Assembly (NCBI GenBank): GCA_963760245.1 | Contig: CAVXCH010000004.1 | Coordinates: forward strand, 992,001-1,056,000 | Direction: 5' to 3' | DNA from: UBA877 sp963760245 | GTDB taxonomy: Bacteria > Chloroflexota > Anaerolineae > Anaerolineales > Villigracilaceae | Length of the DNA stretch: 64,000 bases | Shown: one piece after another, positions 1-10,399 of the stretch | How positions within the stretch are numbered: position 1 is the first letter of the stretch | Layout of the letters: each line of letters begins with the position of its first letter | The notes under the pieces: generated by a model | The model's input: only the letters and a program-made list of their open reading frames with translations | Databases searched by the model: none | What the model was told of the DNA's origin: nothing | Translations under genes and position numbers: made by a program

Positions 1-198
1 TTCCTCGGAGCGATCATCCTGGGTTTGCTTGAATCGGTGGGACCCAACCTGTTCCTGACCGGGTTGGGCATCCCCTCCCCGTCCCAGTTGAAAGATGCCA
101 TCGCTTTCATCGTACTGGTGCTCATCCTGATCTTCCGCCCGACCGGCATCCTGGGCGAACGCGATCTCCAGGGACAAGGCCTAAGGAGGATGATATGA
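1..198 (+). CDS. livH: LivH-type branched-chain amino acid ABC permease, C-terminal end only
   Basis: The first 65 codons are open from base 1 and end at TGA 196-198; the N-terminal part lies outside the window. The visible part holds two hydrophobic segments and ends in the FRPTGILGE tail typical of inner-membrane permeases of the branched-chain amino-acid family. The next gene starts at ATG 195, giving an ATGA overlap, with AAGGAGG at 183-189 as its ribosome binding site. The order permease, permease, ATPase, ATPase (livH-livM-livG-livF) supports the call. The substrate is unknown, because the binding-protein gene is not in the window. Confidence 0.85.
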   Translation, partial: FLGAIILGLLESVGPNLFLTGLGIPSPSQLKDAIAFIVLVLILIFRPTGILGERDLQGQGLRRMI

Positions 199-1848
199 AT
201 AATAAATCATCGTACTGGGTCAAGACACTTCAAAACGGGGTGATCGGGGGAGGAATATCCCTGCTCCTGGGCGTGGTCGGGTTGGCCCTGGCTTTTGGAA
301 AAACTTATGTGATCAGCGGGGTGATCACCATGGGACAGATCTTTGTCCTGGCTCCCTTCCTATTCGAAGCCTACCTCTCCGTCCGGCAATGCACCCTCCA
401 AAGAACCCTGCAACCTCCTGTTGGTCGGCGGGTTGATGCGGGCTGGTGGGAGGCGCGGTGCTGGCGGCATTCGTCCTGATCGGGGAGGTTGTCAATCTGC
501 GGGCAGTATTGATCAATGTCTCCCCTGACCTTTTCGCTCTGCTGACCTTCAATTTATCCCTCGTTCCCGGGGATGCTGGTCTTGCTGGCGGTCAGCCTGG
601 TAACCGGTTTGATCGCTGCAGGAGTATTCCTGCTTCCGAATCGTATCCGGGGAGCTTTAAGCCAGGCTGTCATGGTTATTGTTTTGCTCGGTTTGTTCCG
701 TGACCTGATCGTCACGGTCATCCTCCATTGGGGGTTTGTGCAATATGCATTCCTGTGGATATTCGCCCAGAGCGGTCTGAATATCATCAGTGCGCTGATC
801 ATATTTGTGCTGGTCGGGTGTGATTGCATACTGGAGCAGGGGCAGGGACCGGAAGGCAATTGCCCTGAAACGAACTCCGCGCCAGCAGCGGGCGATCCGC
901 TGGGGCACCCTGGGTGTGCTGGCGGTCGCTCACGCTCCTGCTGCCGGTCATCCTGGGAAGCTATTTCAGCGAGATCCTGGACAATGTCGGTATTTATATC
1001 CTGATGGGCTTGGGGCTTGAACATCGTGGTCGGGTTTGCCGGCCTGCTCGACCTGGGTTACGTTGCCTTCTATGCCATCGGGGCTTACACCCTGGGTGTG
1101 CTGACCACCTCCGAAGCGGTGGGACTACTACACCTCAGCTTCTGGGCTGGCGACGCCCATTGCCCTGGTGGTGGCAGTTGCGGCCGGCGTGATCCTGGGC
1201 CTGCCGATCCTGCGATTGCGCGGCGATTACCTGGCGATCGTCACCCTGGGCTTTGGTGAGATCATCCGCATCCTGGTCCTGTCCGACTGGTTGAAACCCC
1301 TGCTGGGAGGATCCGAAGGTATCCAGCGCATCGGCAAACCGATGATCGGAACATTCGCCCTGACAAACCAACAGCAACTGTATTACTTGATATTGGTCGG
1401 GATCATCCTCGCAGGATTTATCGCCACCCGTTTGAAGGATTCCCATCTCGGTCGCTCCTGGATGGCCCTGCGCGAGGATGAGGACGTTGCCGAAGCCATG
1501 GGGATCAACAAGGTCACGACCAAGCTGCTGGCCTTTGCAATGGGCGCCCTCTTTTCCGGTCTGGGTGGAGCATTGTTCGCCACCAAGATCGGCTCGGTCT
1601 ATCCGCAAAGCTTCAGCTTCATTGTTTCGATCAATATTCTTTCGCTGATCATCATCGGCGGCCTGGGCAGCATCCCGGGTGTCTTCGTGGGCGGGCTGGT
1701 TCTGGTTGGATTACCTTTGCTGCTCAGCCAGTTCGCGGATTTCCGTTACCTGATCTACGGTGCCGTATTGGTGATCATGATGTTGATGAAACCGGAGGGC
1801 CTGGCACCGGAAGCACGCCGCCGCCTGGAATTGCATGGGGAAGAGTAG
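195..1848 (+). pseudogene. livM: LivM-type branched-chain amino acid ABC permease, multiply frameshifted
   Basis: Start ATG 195 overlaps the livH stop. All three forward frames together encode one continuous LivM-like membrane protein: hydrophobic N-terminal segments, the conserved stretch VVGFAGLLDLGYVAF near 1022-1066, then an intact 226-codon C-terminal part from 1168 with LRGDYLAIVTLGFGEI and the closing MLMKPEGL. The reading frame must change about seven times between 400 and 1170, while 1168-1848 has none. Protein-level conservation in every fragment argues for recent sequence error or very recent decay. The protein would form the second membrane subunit of the importer with LivH. Confidence 0.8.
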
Positions 1849-1916
1849 CGGACCGGGTCCACAAGATGAACCCCAGACCGTGAACAAGAATCCAGGGAGC
1901 ATAGGAGGAGACTGAG

Positions 1917-2715
1917 ATGGCGATACTCGTTTCGAAAAAGGTAACCAAGCGTTTCGGCGGCCTGGAGGCTGTCAGCAAGGTTGACCTGGAAGTAAAAGAA
2001 CATGCAATCTACAGCATCATCGGCCCCAATGGCGCCGGCAAGACCACATTCTTCAACTGCGTGACCGGTTTTTACACCCCCGAAGAAGGGGAGATCGTTT
2101 TCAACGACAGGAACATCACCGGCCTGTCCCCCGACCGGGTCACGCGGTTGGGGATTTCCCGCACCTACCAGAACATCCGCTTGTTCAAGAACATGACCGC
2201 GGTGGAAAATATCCTGGTCGGGATGCAGCCTCACTTGAAATCGGGCGTGTTGGGAGCAATTTTCCGTGATCCGCGCACCAACCGGGAGGAAAAAGCGGCC
2301 GTCGAGGAAGCCATCCGGCTGCTCAATTTTATCAACCTGAAAGGAAAGGGAGACCTGCTGGCCAAGAACCTGCCCTACGGTGAACAACGCCGCCTGGAAA
2401 TTGGCCGGGCTCTCGCCAGCAAACCCTCCCTCCTTCTTCTGGATGAACCCACCGCCGGGATGAACCCCAGCGAGACCCAGGATATGGTCAATTTCATCCG
2501 CCGTCTGCGGGATGAATTGGGCATCACCATCCTGCTCATCGAACACCAGATGCGGGTGGTCATGAGCATTTCCGAGCAGATCACCGTCCTGGATTTTGGT
2601 CGTGAAAATTGCCGAAGGGACCCCGCTGGAAATCCAAAAGAATCCCCACGTGGTCGAAGCATATCTCGGGCGAGGCGCAGCGAGCGGCCTTGGCCAGGCT
2701 GTCACAGCAGACTGA
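1917..2715 (+). CDS. livG: LivG-type ABC transporter ATPase (one frameshift near the 3' end)
   Basis: This is the ATP-hydrolysing subunit of the amino-acid importer. Walker A GPNGAGKTT lies near residue 37, the variant signature YGEQRRLEIG near 160, and Walker B LLLLDEPTAGM near 175, followed by the switch His in LLIEHQM. The frame breaks at about 2597-2603 with one extra base. In the next frame the usual ending (KIAEGTPLEIQ, then NPHVVEAYLG) continues to TGA 2713-2715. AGGAGG sits 5 bases before ATG 1917. Without correction the frame runs into livF and gives a false fusion protein. Confidence 0.9.
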
Positions 2716-2729
2716 GCCGGAGGACCATT

Positions 2730-3444
2730 ATGCCTATTCTGGAAGTCGAAAATATTCACTCTTATTACGGGAATATCCACGCCCTCAAAGGGATTTCCTT
2801 GACCGTTGAGAAGGGTGAAATCGTAACCTTGATCGGCGCCAATGGCGCCGGTAAGTCCACCACCCTGCGAACTATCTGCGGACTTGATGAAACCACGTGA
2901 GGGCAGTGTTCGCTTCGATGGCGAAGACCTGGCGCCCTTTAAACCTCACGACCTGATTTTTAAGGGGATGTCGATGGTGCCGGAAGGCAGGCGTATCTTT
3001 GCCCGGCTGACGGTGGCGGAAAACCTCGAAATGGGAGCCTACACCCGCAAGAACGGGCCGGAGATTGCTGCAGACCTGGAACGCGTCTTTACTTTGTTTC
3101 CACGCCTCAAGGAGCGTCGCAAACAGGTGGGCGGAACGCTATCCGGCGGCGAGCAGCAGATGCTCGCCACGGGACGGGCATTGATGGCTCATCCCCGCTT
3201 GCTCTTGATGGATGAACCTTCCATGGGTCTGGCACCGGTCCTGGTGGAGAGTATTTTTGATACGATTATTCAAATTAACAAAGAAGGGACGACCATTCTG
3301 CTGGTCGAGCAAAACGCCCTCATGGCGCTTAGTGTTGCCGGGCGCGGTTACGTTCTTCAGACCGGAGAAATCGTCCTACAGGATACTGCCGAAGAGCTCA
3401 AGAAAAACAAGATGATCCAAAAATCTTATTTGGGCATGGAATAG
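2730..3444 (+). CDS. livF: LivF-type ABC transporter ATPase (one frameshift)
   Basis: This is the second ATPase of the importer, 15 bases after livG. It starts MPILEVENI at ATG 2730, with Walker A GANGAGKST near residue 38. One extra base at about 2880-2888 throws the frame into a stop. The next frame continues with CGLMKPREGSV, then signature LSGGEQQM, Walker B LLLMDEPSMGL and the typical ending SYLGME at 3444. Family members are about 235 residues, matching the corrected length. It presumably pairs with LivG on the LivH/LivM membrane dimer. Confidence 0.9.
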
Positions 3445-3503
3445 AGCTAGCCTATTTCGATATTAGAGATTGCACTACGAATTACTTTTCCAGGGATTAA
3501 ACA

Positions 3504-3530
3504 GCTCTCTTCGCAACCTGCGAAGAGAGC
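3504..3530. terminator. Perfect 12-bp inverted repeat after livF
   Basis: GCTCTCTTCGCA at 3504-3515 pairs exactly with 3519-3530 around a 3-base loop, 60 bases after the livF stop. There is no T run, so termination may be weak or factor-dependent. The rest of 3445-3691 shows no gene. Confidence 0.5.
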
Positions 3531-3691
3531 CTGCGGATGGTCATCCTGACAAGTGCAAGGTGATTTGATCCCCTGCAAATTGACAGACAATCAATCAATG
3601 TTGAACAACACCCGTTATCATGCTGGTTAAATCTCATTTGTCTATGAGGATAAGTCAGACCCAGACATCAACTCAAGAGAAAGGAACCCAA

Positions 3692-4667
3692 ATGGCTGAA
3701 CAACGAATACTTTACCTTTCACGCGCCGACGTCGAAAAAGTTGCGCTCGATATGCCGACCATTCTGAAACTTCTCGAAGAGGCATTCAAGGAAAAAGGAC
3801 AGGGAAAGGTCGAAATGCCGCCCAAGCCCGGGATCCATACCATGCCGGACGCCTTCATCCATGCCATGCCTGCTTTCATTCCCTCGCTGCATTCAGCAGG
3901 GATCAAATGGGTCAGCGGCTACCCCGAGAATTTCAAGCGTGGGCTTCCCTACATAACCGGGCTGCTTATCCTCAATGAGGATGAGACCGGGATTCCCTAT
4001 GCCGTGATGGATTGTACCTGGATCACTGCCTACCGTACCGGTGCAGCCACCGGGTTGGCTGCCAAATACCTGGCACGCCCAAATAGTGAAGTGGCCGCGA
4101 TCCTGGCATGTGGTGTACAGGGACGGACCAACCTGGAGGCGCTGGCCAGCCTTTTCCCACTCAAGCGCGCATACGCTTATGACATCCTGCCGGAGGTCCA
4201 GGCGAAATATATTGCAGAAATGAAAAAGAAATTCAAATTTGAGATCCTGCCTGCCAAGGGTCCAAAAGAGGCCATCATGGAAAGCGATCTGGTCGTGACA
4301 TCCGGGCCGATCCTCAAGCATCCCACGCCCACCATCGAAAAAGATTGGCTGAAACCCGGCGGGATTTGGTTCCGCCGTTGATTTCGACTCATATTGGACC
4401 GGACCGGCCATGGCCCAGATGGACAGGATCAGCACAGACGATCATGCCCAATTCGAATATTACCGGACAAGCGGATATTTCTCCCAGACCCCTGCGCCTT
4501 ACGCAGACTTGGGACAACTGGCAACCGGCCAAAAACCAGGTCGGGGCTCTGACAAAGAACGGAACCTGGCGATCAACCTGGGCCTGGCGATGGACGATAT
4601 GGCCATTGCACCTGAAATTTACCGGCGGGCAAGGGAAAAAGGGATCGGCACCTGGCTGCCGCTCTAA
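3692..4667 (+). CDS. Ornithine cyclodeaminase / mu-crystallin family protein (one frameshift)
   Basis: This is an NAD(P)-dependent family whose members deaminate or reduce amino and imino acids (ornithine cyclodeaminase, alanine dehydrogenase, ketimine reductases). Start ATG 3692 follows AAAGGAA. The conserved GIKWVSGYPENF lies near residue 75, AYRTGAATGLA near 115 and an altered dinucleotide site (ILACGVQGRTNLEA) near 140. One extra base at about 4368-4376 shifts the frame. The second part contains DFDSYW and ends WLPL at 4667. Its position after an amino-acid importer and before an amine oxidase suggests catabolism of an imported amino acid, but substrate residues do not identify which. Confidence 0.8.
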
Positions 4668-4693
4668 CAACAATTCGATCATTATTCGATATG

Positions 4694-4716
4694 ACGCCCA
4701 CACAGGTGGGCGTTTT
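4694..4716 (+). terminator. Rho-independent terminator after the cyclodeaminase gene
   Basis: ACGCCCAC at 4694-4701 pairs with GTGGGCGT at 4706-4713 around ACAG, followed by TTTT. It lies 27 bases after the stop. Confidence 0.8.
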
Positions 4717-4817
4717 ATCGCCTTGATTTGCAAATTGATTAGAAATGATTGAACACAGGAACTTTTGCAGAGGTAGATTGACCATAAACATTATAGAGAG
4801 GAGTTTTTCGAGAAATT

Positions 4818-5970
4818 ATGGTTCCCAAAACAGCTGAAGTTGTAGTTATCGGGGGTGGGGTGATGGGCGCAAGCACAGCCTACCATCTTGCACTGCGCGG
4901 CCAAAAGAATATTCTTCTCCTTGAAAAGGATGAATTCTTTGGTCAGGGTGCAACGGGACGCTGTGCAGGGGGAGTCCGGTATCAATTCTCCACAGAGGTC
5001 AATGTCCGCCTATCCCTGCAAAGTTTGCCCATGCTTGAGCGATTCAAGGACGAAACAGGTCAGGAGATAAATTTCCGTAAGTGTGGTTACCTGTTTGTTC
5101 TTACCAAGCCCGAAGATGTTAAAACATTCCAGCACAGCTTGGAGCTCCAACAAAACCTCGGTGTACATACCCAATGGCTGAGTCCCGACGAAGTCCACCA
5201 CCGCCTGCCTTTGATGCGTTTTGAGGATGCCCTGGCAGGCTCCTTCAACCAGGATGATGGACTGGTGGACCCGAACAGTGTCGTCATGGGGTATGTGGGT
5301 GCGGCGCAGCGTTTGGGAGTGCAATGCCTCAATAAAGTTGAAGTAACCGGTGTTAAAGTCTTCAGCAGGCAAAATCATTGGAGTGGAAACAAATCAGGGG
5401 ACAATCTCCACGCCCGTAATCGTGGATGCTGCGGGACCCTGGGCCGGTCTGATCGGCCAGATGGCGGGAGTACCAATCCCGATTGAACCTTATCGCCGCC
5501 AGATCATGACCACCACACCAATTCCTGAAGTTCCTAAGGATTTTCCATTCGTTTTGGATTTTGCACAATCGCTGTACTTTCACCGGGAGGGGGATGGAAT
5601 TTTGACTGGTATGTCCAACAATGATGAAAAGGCCGGGTTTGACCAAAATGTCGATGAGGCTTTCGAGATGGTTAACTTGGAAGCGTCGATAGCCCGCATG
5701 CCATGCCTTGAGAAGGTGGGTTTACTATCACATTGGGCTGGATTGTATGAAGTCACCCCTGACGCACATCCGATCTACGGAAAAACAACCGTGGAAGGCT
5801 TTTATATTGTTGCGGGATTTTCAGGTCATGGTTTCATGCATGGCCCTATCTCGGGAAAATTAATGTCGGAATGCATCCTGGACGGAAAATTCCTAAGTCT
5901 GGATGTTTCTTTTCTTGACCTGGCCAGGTTCAAGGAAGGTCGTCAAATCCGGGAATACAACGTAGTTTGA
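4818..5970 (+). CDS. FAD-dependent oxidoreductase, DAO / sarcosine oxidase beta-like (one frameshift)
   Basis: This is probably a flavin-linked oxidase or dehydrogenase of an N-methyl or cyclic amino acid. The N-terminal Rossmann motif VVIGGGVMGASTAYHLA binds FAD, followed by E38 and the ATGRCAGGVR loop common in sarcosine and proline-type enzymes. The frame breaks around 5350-5365; the second part holds VDAAGPWA and the C-terminal FAD contact VAGFSGHGFMHGP. The corrected length of about 384 residues fits the family. With the preceding cyclodeaminase and Liv importer it suggests uptake and oxidation of one amino or imino compound (inference). Confidence 0.8.
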
Positions 5971-6004
5971 TCTGAAATCAGGAATCCTGGATTATTGGAT
6001 AAAA

Positions 6005-6032
6005 AGACGGGCTGTGGCAACACAGCCCGTCT
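6005..6032. terminator. Bidirectional terminator between convergent genes
   Basis: GACGGGCTGTG at 6006-6016 pairs perfectly with 6021-6031 around GCAA. AAAAA at 6001-6005 becomes a U run on the minus strand, so it mainly serves the minus-strand LysM gene; TCTGATATTT follows on the plus strand. Confidence 0.85.
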
Positions 6033-6052
6033 GATATTTAAGTTTCTGTACT

Positions 6053-6856
6053 TTACTTTTTTCTCAGTAAACTCCAGACATACACGCCCATCCCGATCCC
6101 TGCCAACAGGAAAACCGCCCCCAGGATCCCCATTAGCGGTGAGCGTTTATCAGAAGGGTTGCCGGGATTAATTACGGTTTTTAACTGTGCTCCGTAGTCT
6201 ATGTAGGCGATATCACCGGCAGATACCACAACTTTGGAGGTCAGGTTAATCGTTGGGTTGTAACCATCCGGCGCGGCGGCACTTACGTTATATTGTCCCA
6301 TGGGCACATCTGTGAAGCACGTGCCCTGGTAAGCGGTCGCATCGGGGTTGATAACAGTTGTAATGGTTTTCGAGTAAGACCCATCCAGGCTGGTGAGACT
6401 AACCGCCGCACCGGCAATCGCCACTTCGGTCGACTGGCGTAAGCCATCCCCGTTGATATCGTCATATACAAGCACACAAACCTGGGCCATGCCGCCTACC
6501 CCCGGGGTGACCGTGGGCGGTGCCTCAGTAGGCGTGGGGGAAGGTCCGGGGGTGGGGGAGGCGGCAGCAGCTGCCCCGATGCCAAGGGTTAATTTCTGGC
6601 CTTCACGCAGAGTGCAATTTGCATCCAAATTGTTGGTTGCGCGCAGATATTCCAGTGATACGCCATACATCAGGGAGATATATTCGCATGTATCCCCGGC
6701 TTTAACGATATAAATGATCTGTCCATTCGCCTGGGGAGTTGGCGAGGGAAAGGCACTTTGAGGTTCGCCGGGAGCGGCTTGCACACTTGCAGAAATCCAG
6801 ACAAAACCAAGGGAAATCAGGAAAATACTGACGAGCAAAAGGACCTTTTTCTTCAT
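6053..6856 (-). CDS. Exported LysM / SdrB-like protein with C-terminal membrane anchor
   Basis: A 267-residue cell-envelope protein. Residues 1-27 are a signal peptide (MKKKVLLLV start, ASVQAA end). A LysM domain at about 48-92 begins YIVKAGDTCEYIS and ends REGQKLTLG, predicted to bind peptidoglycan or another glycan. A Pro/Thr linker follows, then a Cna-B/SdrB-like beta domain at about 125-230 (VYDDINGDGLRQSTE), then a membrane helix at about 243-262 and a basic tail LLRKK. No enzyme motif is visible. Its divergent neighbour is purA. A TATAAT at 6873-6878 on this strand is 17 bases from the start codon. Confidence 0.75.
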   Translation of the reverse strand: MKKKVLLLVSIFLISLGFVWISASVQAAPGEPQSAFPSPTPQANGQIIYIVKAGDTCEYISLMYGVSLEYLRATNNLDANCTLREGQKLTLGIGAAAAASPTPGPSPTPTEAPPTVTPGVGGMAQVCVLVYDDINGDGLRQSTEVAIAGAAVSLTSLDGSYSKTITTVINPDATAYQGTCFTDVPMGQYNVSAAAPDGYNPTINLTSKVVVSAGDIAYIDYGAQLKTVINPGNPSDKRSPLMGILGAVFLLAGIGMGVYVWSLLRKK

Positions 6857-6872
6857 GGTACCACTCGCGAGG

Positions 6873-6905
6873 ATTATACCTCATCGCCTTTGCACTTGAT
6901 ATAAT
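6873..6905. promoter_or_regulatory. Divergent -10 elements between the LysM gene and purA
   Basis: TATAAT reads on the minus strand at 6873-6878 (LysM gene) and on the plus strand at 6900-6905 (purA). No convincing -35 box was found for either. The purA leader of about 55 bases carries AAGGAGA just before ATG 6967. Confidence 0.5.
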
Positions 6906-6966
6906 GCACTGACAGGTTCTACGGGAATATTTTAAATTTTCACCTGCAAACCGGGAAGGAGAAGAC

Positions 6967-8258
6967 ATGACCCTGCAAGTAATTGTAGGTGCGCAATGGG
7001 GGGACGAGGGAAAAGGCCGTATTGTGGACTGGTTCGCCGAACAGGCGGATTTCTCCGCCCGCTACAACGGCGGCGATAATGCCGGGCACACTGTAACTGT
7101 AGGAAACCGGATCTTTAAATTGCATCTGATTCCATCTGGGATCATCCACCCGCAAGTAGTGGCTATATTAGGGAATGGTATGGTGGTCAACCCGACTACT
7201 CTATTCGAAGAAATAGACATTCTTCGCCAGGCGGGGATTTCCATTTCGCCGGAGCGGTTGCGCGTTTCGTATGCCGCTCATCTGATTACACCTGCCCACC
7301 AGGCGCTCGACCGAACCCTCGAAAAGCAAAGAGGCAGGGGTAGTATTGGCACCACCGGACGCGGCATTGGTCCGGCTTACACGGATAAAGCCTCCCGCCG
7401 AGGTCTCCGCATTGGCGACATTCTCTCTCCAGATTTCTGCGAAAGGGTCGATAACCACATTGCTGAGGCCAATCGCACTCTGCGAATGCTGGGCGCATCT
7501 GAGCTAGACCCGGCAGAAGTCTGCGCACAATACCGCGAAGTTGCTGCACGCCTGGAGCCTTATATAGCGGACACTTCGTTTGAACTCCACACCGCTCTTC
7601 AAGCAGGAAAAACCGTCCTGGCCGAAGGGGCGCAGGGGACTCTGCTCGATATAGATCTTGGCACATATCCTTTCGTCACTTCTTCCAATACTACAGCACC
7701 GGGTGCATTGACCGGTCTCGGCCTGGGAATGGATGCGGCTCGCGATGCCCGCGTGGTTGGCGTGGTAAAGGCCTTCCAAACCCGGGTCGGATCCGGCCCA
7801 TTCCCGACTGAAGTCTTTGACGACCTGGCGCTGCGCCTGCGCGGCACGGGGGAGCATCCTTGGGACGAATATGGCACCACCACCGGCCGGCCGCGGCAGA
7901 GTCGGCTGGCTTGATGGAGTTTTATTGAGATATGCAATACGGATCAATGGTATCCGCGAACTGGCCGTCACCAAGCTGGACATCCTGAGCGGATTGGAAA
8001 GCCTCCAGCTGTGTAGCGCCTACCGTTCAGGAGATAAACAATACACCGACCTGCCCTTTCGGCCCGTCGGATCCACGCAATTTCGAGCCGGTTTACGAGA
8101 ATTTTCCAGGCTGGCACCAAGATATTTCCGGTGTAAGGGAGTGGAAAGATTTACCGGCAGCCGCGCAGATTTATCTCGAGAAGGTAGCCTCCCTGGCTGG
8201 TGTACCGGTTAAACTGGTCAGTGTGGGAGCGGAGCGGGAGCAGATTGTCTCCTATTGA
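6967..8258 (+). CDS. purA: Adenylosuccinate synthetase (two frameshifts)
   Basis: PurA converts IMP, aspartate and GTP to adenylosuccinate, the first committed step to AMP. The N-terminal GTP loop QWGDEGKGRIVDW and NGGDNAGHTV are intact, as are GTTGRGIGPAY near 134 and EGAQGTLLDIDLGTYPFVTSSN near 225. The frame shifts at about 7900 (after ATTTGRPR) and again at about 8060; each needs removal of one base. The last frame ends at TGA 8256-8258 (SVGAEREQIVSY). The corrected length, about 430 residues, matches the family. purA is normally single-copy and important, so the breaks are probably sequence errors. Confidence 0.9.
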
Positions 8259-8269
8259 TAAGTATTTAT

Positions 8270-8313
8270 AATAATAATTCGAGACCGCCTTATGGCGGTC
8301 TCGAATTATTATT
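8270..8313. terminator. Perfect 20-bp inverted repeat, bidirectional terminator
   Basis: Bases 8270-8289 are the exact reverse complement of 8294-8313, with loop TTAT. The stem contains the GAGACCGCC core and AT-rich flanks that supply T runs in both directions. It separates purA from the convergent SDR gene and overlaps the latter's stop region. Confidence 0.85.
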
Positions 8314-9340
8314 CCAATGTGCGGGTGCTCGGCCTTTGGTATCTTTTTTTGATCTCTGGCAGGAAGTACTCGTTGAAGAATTTATCCACATCGTAATCCG
8401 GCTTCCAGCCCCAGTCTTTACGGGCCAGCGAATTGTTCACATCCTCCGGCCAGGAGTCCACAATGCCCTGGCGGCGCGGATTGGGCACGAATGTGATCTG
8501 TGCTTCAGGAAAGGCGCCCAGTGCCCGCTGTCGGAACTCTCCAGCGGTCAGGCTGAATGCAGCGATGTTGTAGACCTGGCTGGTGAGGTTTTTACGGGGT
8601 GCATCCATCAGCATCAGCAGAGACTTGATGGCATCCGGCATGGCCATGAAAGAGATGCGCGTGTCGGCATCCACGAAGCAGGCATAGGGTTTGCCGGCCG
8701 CGGCTGAATGCAGCATTTCGGGGCCGTAATCACTCGTCCCGCCGCTCGGGACGGTGAAGGCGCTCACCAACCCGGGGAAGCGGATGGCGCGGAAGTCGAG
8801 CATGGTGGGCGGGATTGGGTCAAGGTGGCGCTGACCGCAATAGCGGCTGTAATACACTCCCAGCTTTTCGCAATAAAGTTTGTTGCAGCCGTACATGGTA
8901 TGCGGAGTATTCCACTCGTCTTCTTTAACAATCCCTGCCACATGCTTGGTAGCCCGGTTCGGGAAGCCGTAAGCAGCGATCGAGCTGGGGAAGAGGAATT
9001 TGACCTCCTTTTTAAGCTTTTCCGACTTGTAGGCAGCCAGCAGCAGCAATTGCATCGTGCCTTCCACGTTAATGCGGTGAGCGTCCTCGGTGGCTACTTC
9101 CGCTTTCGAAGAGAGCGAGGCAGCCAGGTGGAAGATGAGGTCGAAATCATAATCGTAAAAAATCTTGATCCGGTTAACCAGGTCTCCCTGGATATGCTCA
9201 GCCGGCAGGTTTTTGATTGTTTCGGGCAGGGCAACCAGGTCGGCAGTGACGATGCGGTAGCCTCGCTTCTGCAGGCTTTGTACCAAGGCCTGGCCGATTT
9301 CTCCGCACGCGCCGGTCACCAGGACGGATTTTTCGCTCAT
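8309..9340 (-). CDS. L-threonine 3-dehydrogenase-like extended SDR (epimerase type)
   Basis: An NAD-dependent epimerase/dehydratase-fold protein of about 343 residues. It has the Gly-rich NAD site VTGACGEIGQ and the catalytic pair in YGCNK. The C-terminal part (SGGTSDYGPEML, VDADTRISFMAMPDAI, and RRQGIVDSWPEDVNNSLAR) resembles the epimerase-type L-threonine dehydrogenases that oxidise threonine to 2-amino-3-oxobutyrate. The start at 9340 was preferred over 9370 because AAGGAG lies 7 bases upstream of it. A related sugar-acid dehydrogenase such as DenD is the alternative. Confidence 0.75.
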   Translation of the reverse strand: MSEKSVLVTGACGEIGQALVQSLQKRGYRIVTADLVALPETIKNLPAEHIQGDLVNRIKIFYDYDFDLIFHLAASLSSKAEVATEDAHRINVEGTMQLLLLAAYKSEKLKKEVKFLFPSSIAAYGFPNRATKHVAGIVKEDEWNTPHTMYGCNKLYCEKLGVYYSRYCGQRHLDPIPPTMLDFRAIRFPGLVSAFTVPSGGTSDYGPEMLHSAAAGKPYACFVDADTRISFMAMPDAIKSLLMLMDAPRKNLTSQVYNIAAFSLTAGEFRQRALGAFPEAQITFVPNPRRQGIVDSWPEDVNNSLARKDWGWKPDYDVDKFFNEYFLPEIKKRYQRPSTRTLE

Positions 9341-9538
9341 GTACTTCTCCTTTTTTTCGAGTTCATGCAACCGGGACGGTACACGGGTGGAAACCCGGAT
9401 TGCTTTTCAGGGAACCTGCATTTTGAGCATTCAAAGTTTACGGACTTTCCAAAAAGCAGTAGAATGAACAGATAAGTTGAATGCCAGTAGTAATGATTGT
9501 ACAACAGCTTGTGTAAAAATTCTTCCGATTCTTTACCG

Positions 9539-10387
9539 ATGAAACTCACCTTTTTTTCCTGGGGCGTGCTCACGCTCTTTTTCTTGGCCGCCTGCAGTGG
9601 CCTAGCTGCCGCGCCCACTCAGACAGCTACCCCCGTCCAGGATACGCAAACTCCCACAGCCACTATTGTCTGGTTTCCTCCCACCGATACGCCCACATTT
9701 TTTCCCACCCAGGTCTTGCTGTCCACCCCCGATCAGAAACCGGGCTTGGGAGATTTACTATTTACGGACTCCTTTGACCAGCCCAGTTTGTGGAGCACTT
9801 CCGCCGGCGCCTCCGCCAGCGCAACCGTGACCCGCAACCAACTGCTGTTATCCATCTCTGGGCAGGGACCACTGACAATAATCAGTCTTCGCAGCCAGCC
9901 AGCCTTGTTAGATTTCTACGCTGAAGCCACCGTAAGCCTCAGCCTGTGCGAAGGCAAGGACCTGTTCGGGATGCTCTTCCGCGCTGCTCCCGGTGATAAC
10001 TATTATCGCTTCGCGGTCAGTTGTGAAGGTCAGACGCGGCTCGAACGCATGGTTTCCGACTCTCTCCTGCCACTCAACACCTGGCTTTCCAGTGGCGACG
10101 CCCCTATCGCAGCCCCGGCTGAGGTCAAGCTTGGGGTCTGGGCGGCGGGCAGTGAGATGCGTTTCTTCCTGAACGACCACTTGCAGTTTACTTTTCGGGA
10201 TCCTTCCCTGCATTCCGGCACACTTGGCTTTTTTGTCTATGTCAATGGTGCTGCCCCCATCACTGCTTCCTTCACGGACCTGTCGGTGTATTCTGTAGCG
10301 TATGTATCCCCGGTTCCATCGCTCACCCCCACCCGGACCCCGATTCCGACGCGCACATCCATTCCCAGTTCCACACCTACTCCGTGA
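9539..10387 (+). CDS. Lipoprotein with concanavalin-like (DUF1080-type) fold
   Basis: Start ATG 9539 gives a lipoprotein signal peptide with lipobox LAAC (Cys about residue 18). A Thr/Pro-rich spacer follows (about 25-70), then a beta-rich domain at about 75-265 (LLFTDSFDQPSLW, NYYRFAVSCEGQ, GTLGFFVYVN) resembling the jelly-roll glycan-binding or keto-hydrolase fold, and a C-terminal Pro/Thr tail. It is probably anchored outside the membrane and binds a glycan; no catalytic residues are assignable. The true ligand is unknown. Confidence 0.6.
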   Translation: MKLTFFSWGVLTLFFLAACSGLAAAPTQTATPVQDTQTPTATIVWFPPTDTPTFFPTQVLLSTPDQKPGLGDLLFTDSFDQPSLWSTSAGASASATVTRNQLLLSISGQGPLTIISLRSQPALLDFYAEATVSLSLCEGKDLFGMLFRAAPGDNYYRFAVSCEGQTRLERMVSDSLLPLNTWLSSGDAPIAAPAEVKLGVWAAGSEMRFFLNDHLQFTFRDPSLHSGTLGFFVYVNGAAPITASFTDLSVYSVAYVSPVPSLTPTRTPIPTRTSIPSSTPTP

Positions 10388-10399
10388 TCTATTTATCAA

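Noticed and set aside
195..1170. Programmed ribosomal frameshifting as the explanation of the livM breaks
   Set aside because: About seven shifts in one gene, without slippery heptamers or downstream structure at each, do not fit recoding.
1917..2900. A fused LivG-LivF protein
   Set aside because: The apparent fusion arises only because of the frameshift at about 2600; corrected, livG ends at 2715 and livF starts at 2730.
8708..9475. Long plus-strand reading frame opposite the SDR gene
   Set aside because: It is the complement of a well-conserved SDR; the translation shows no family features.
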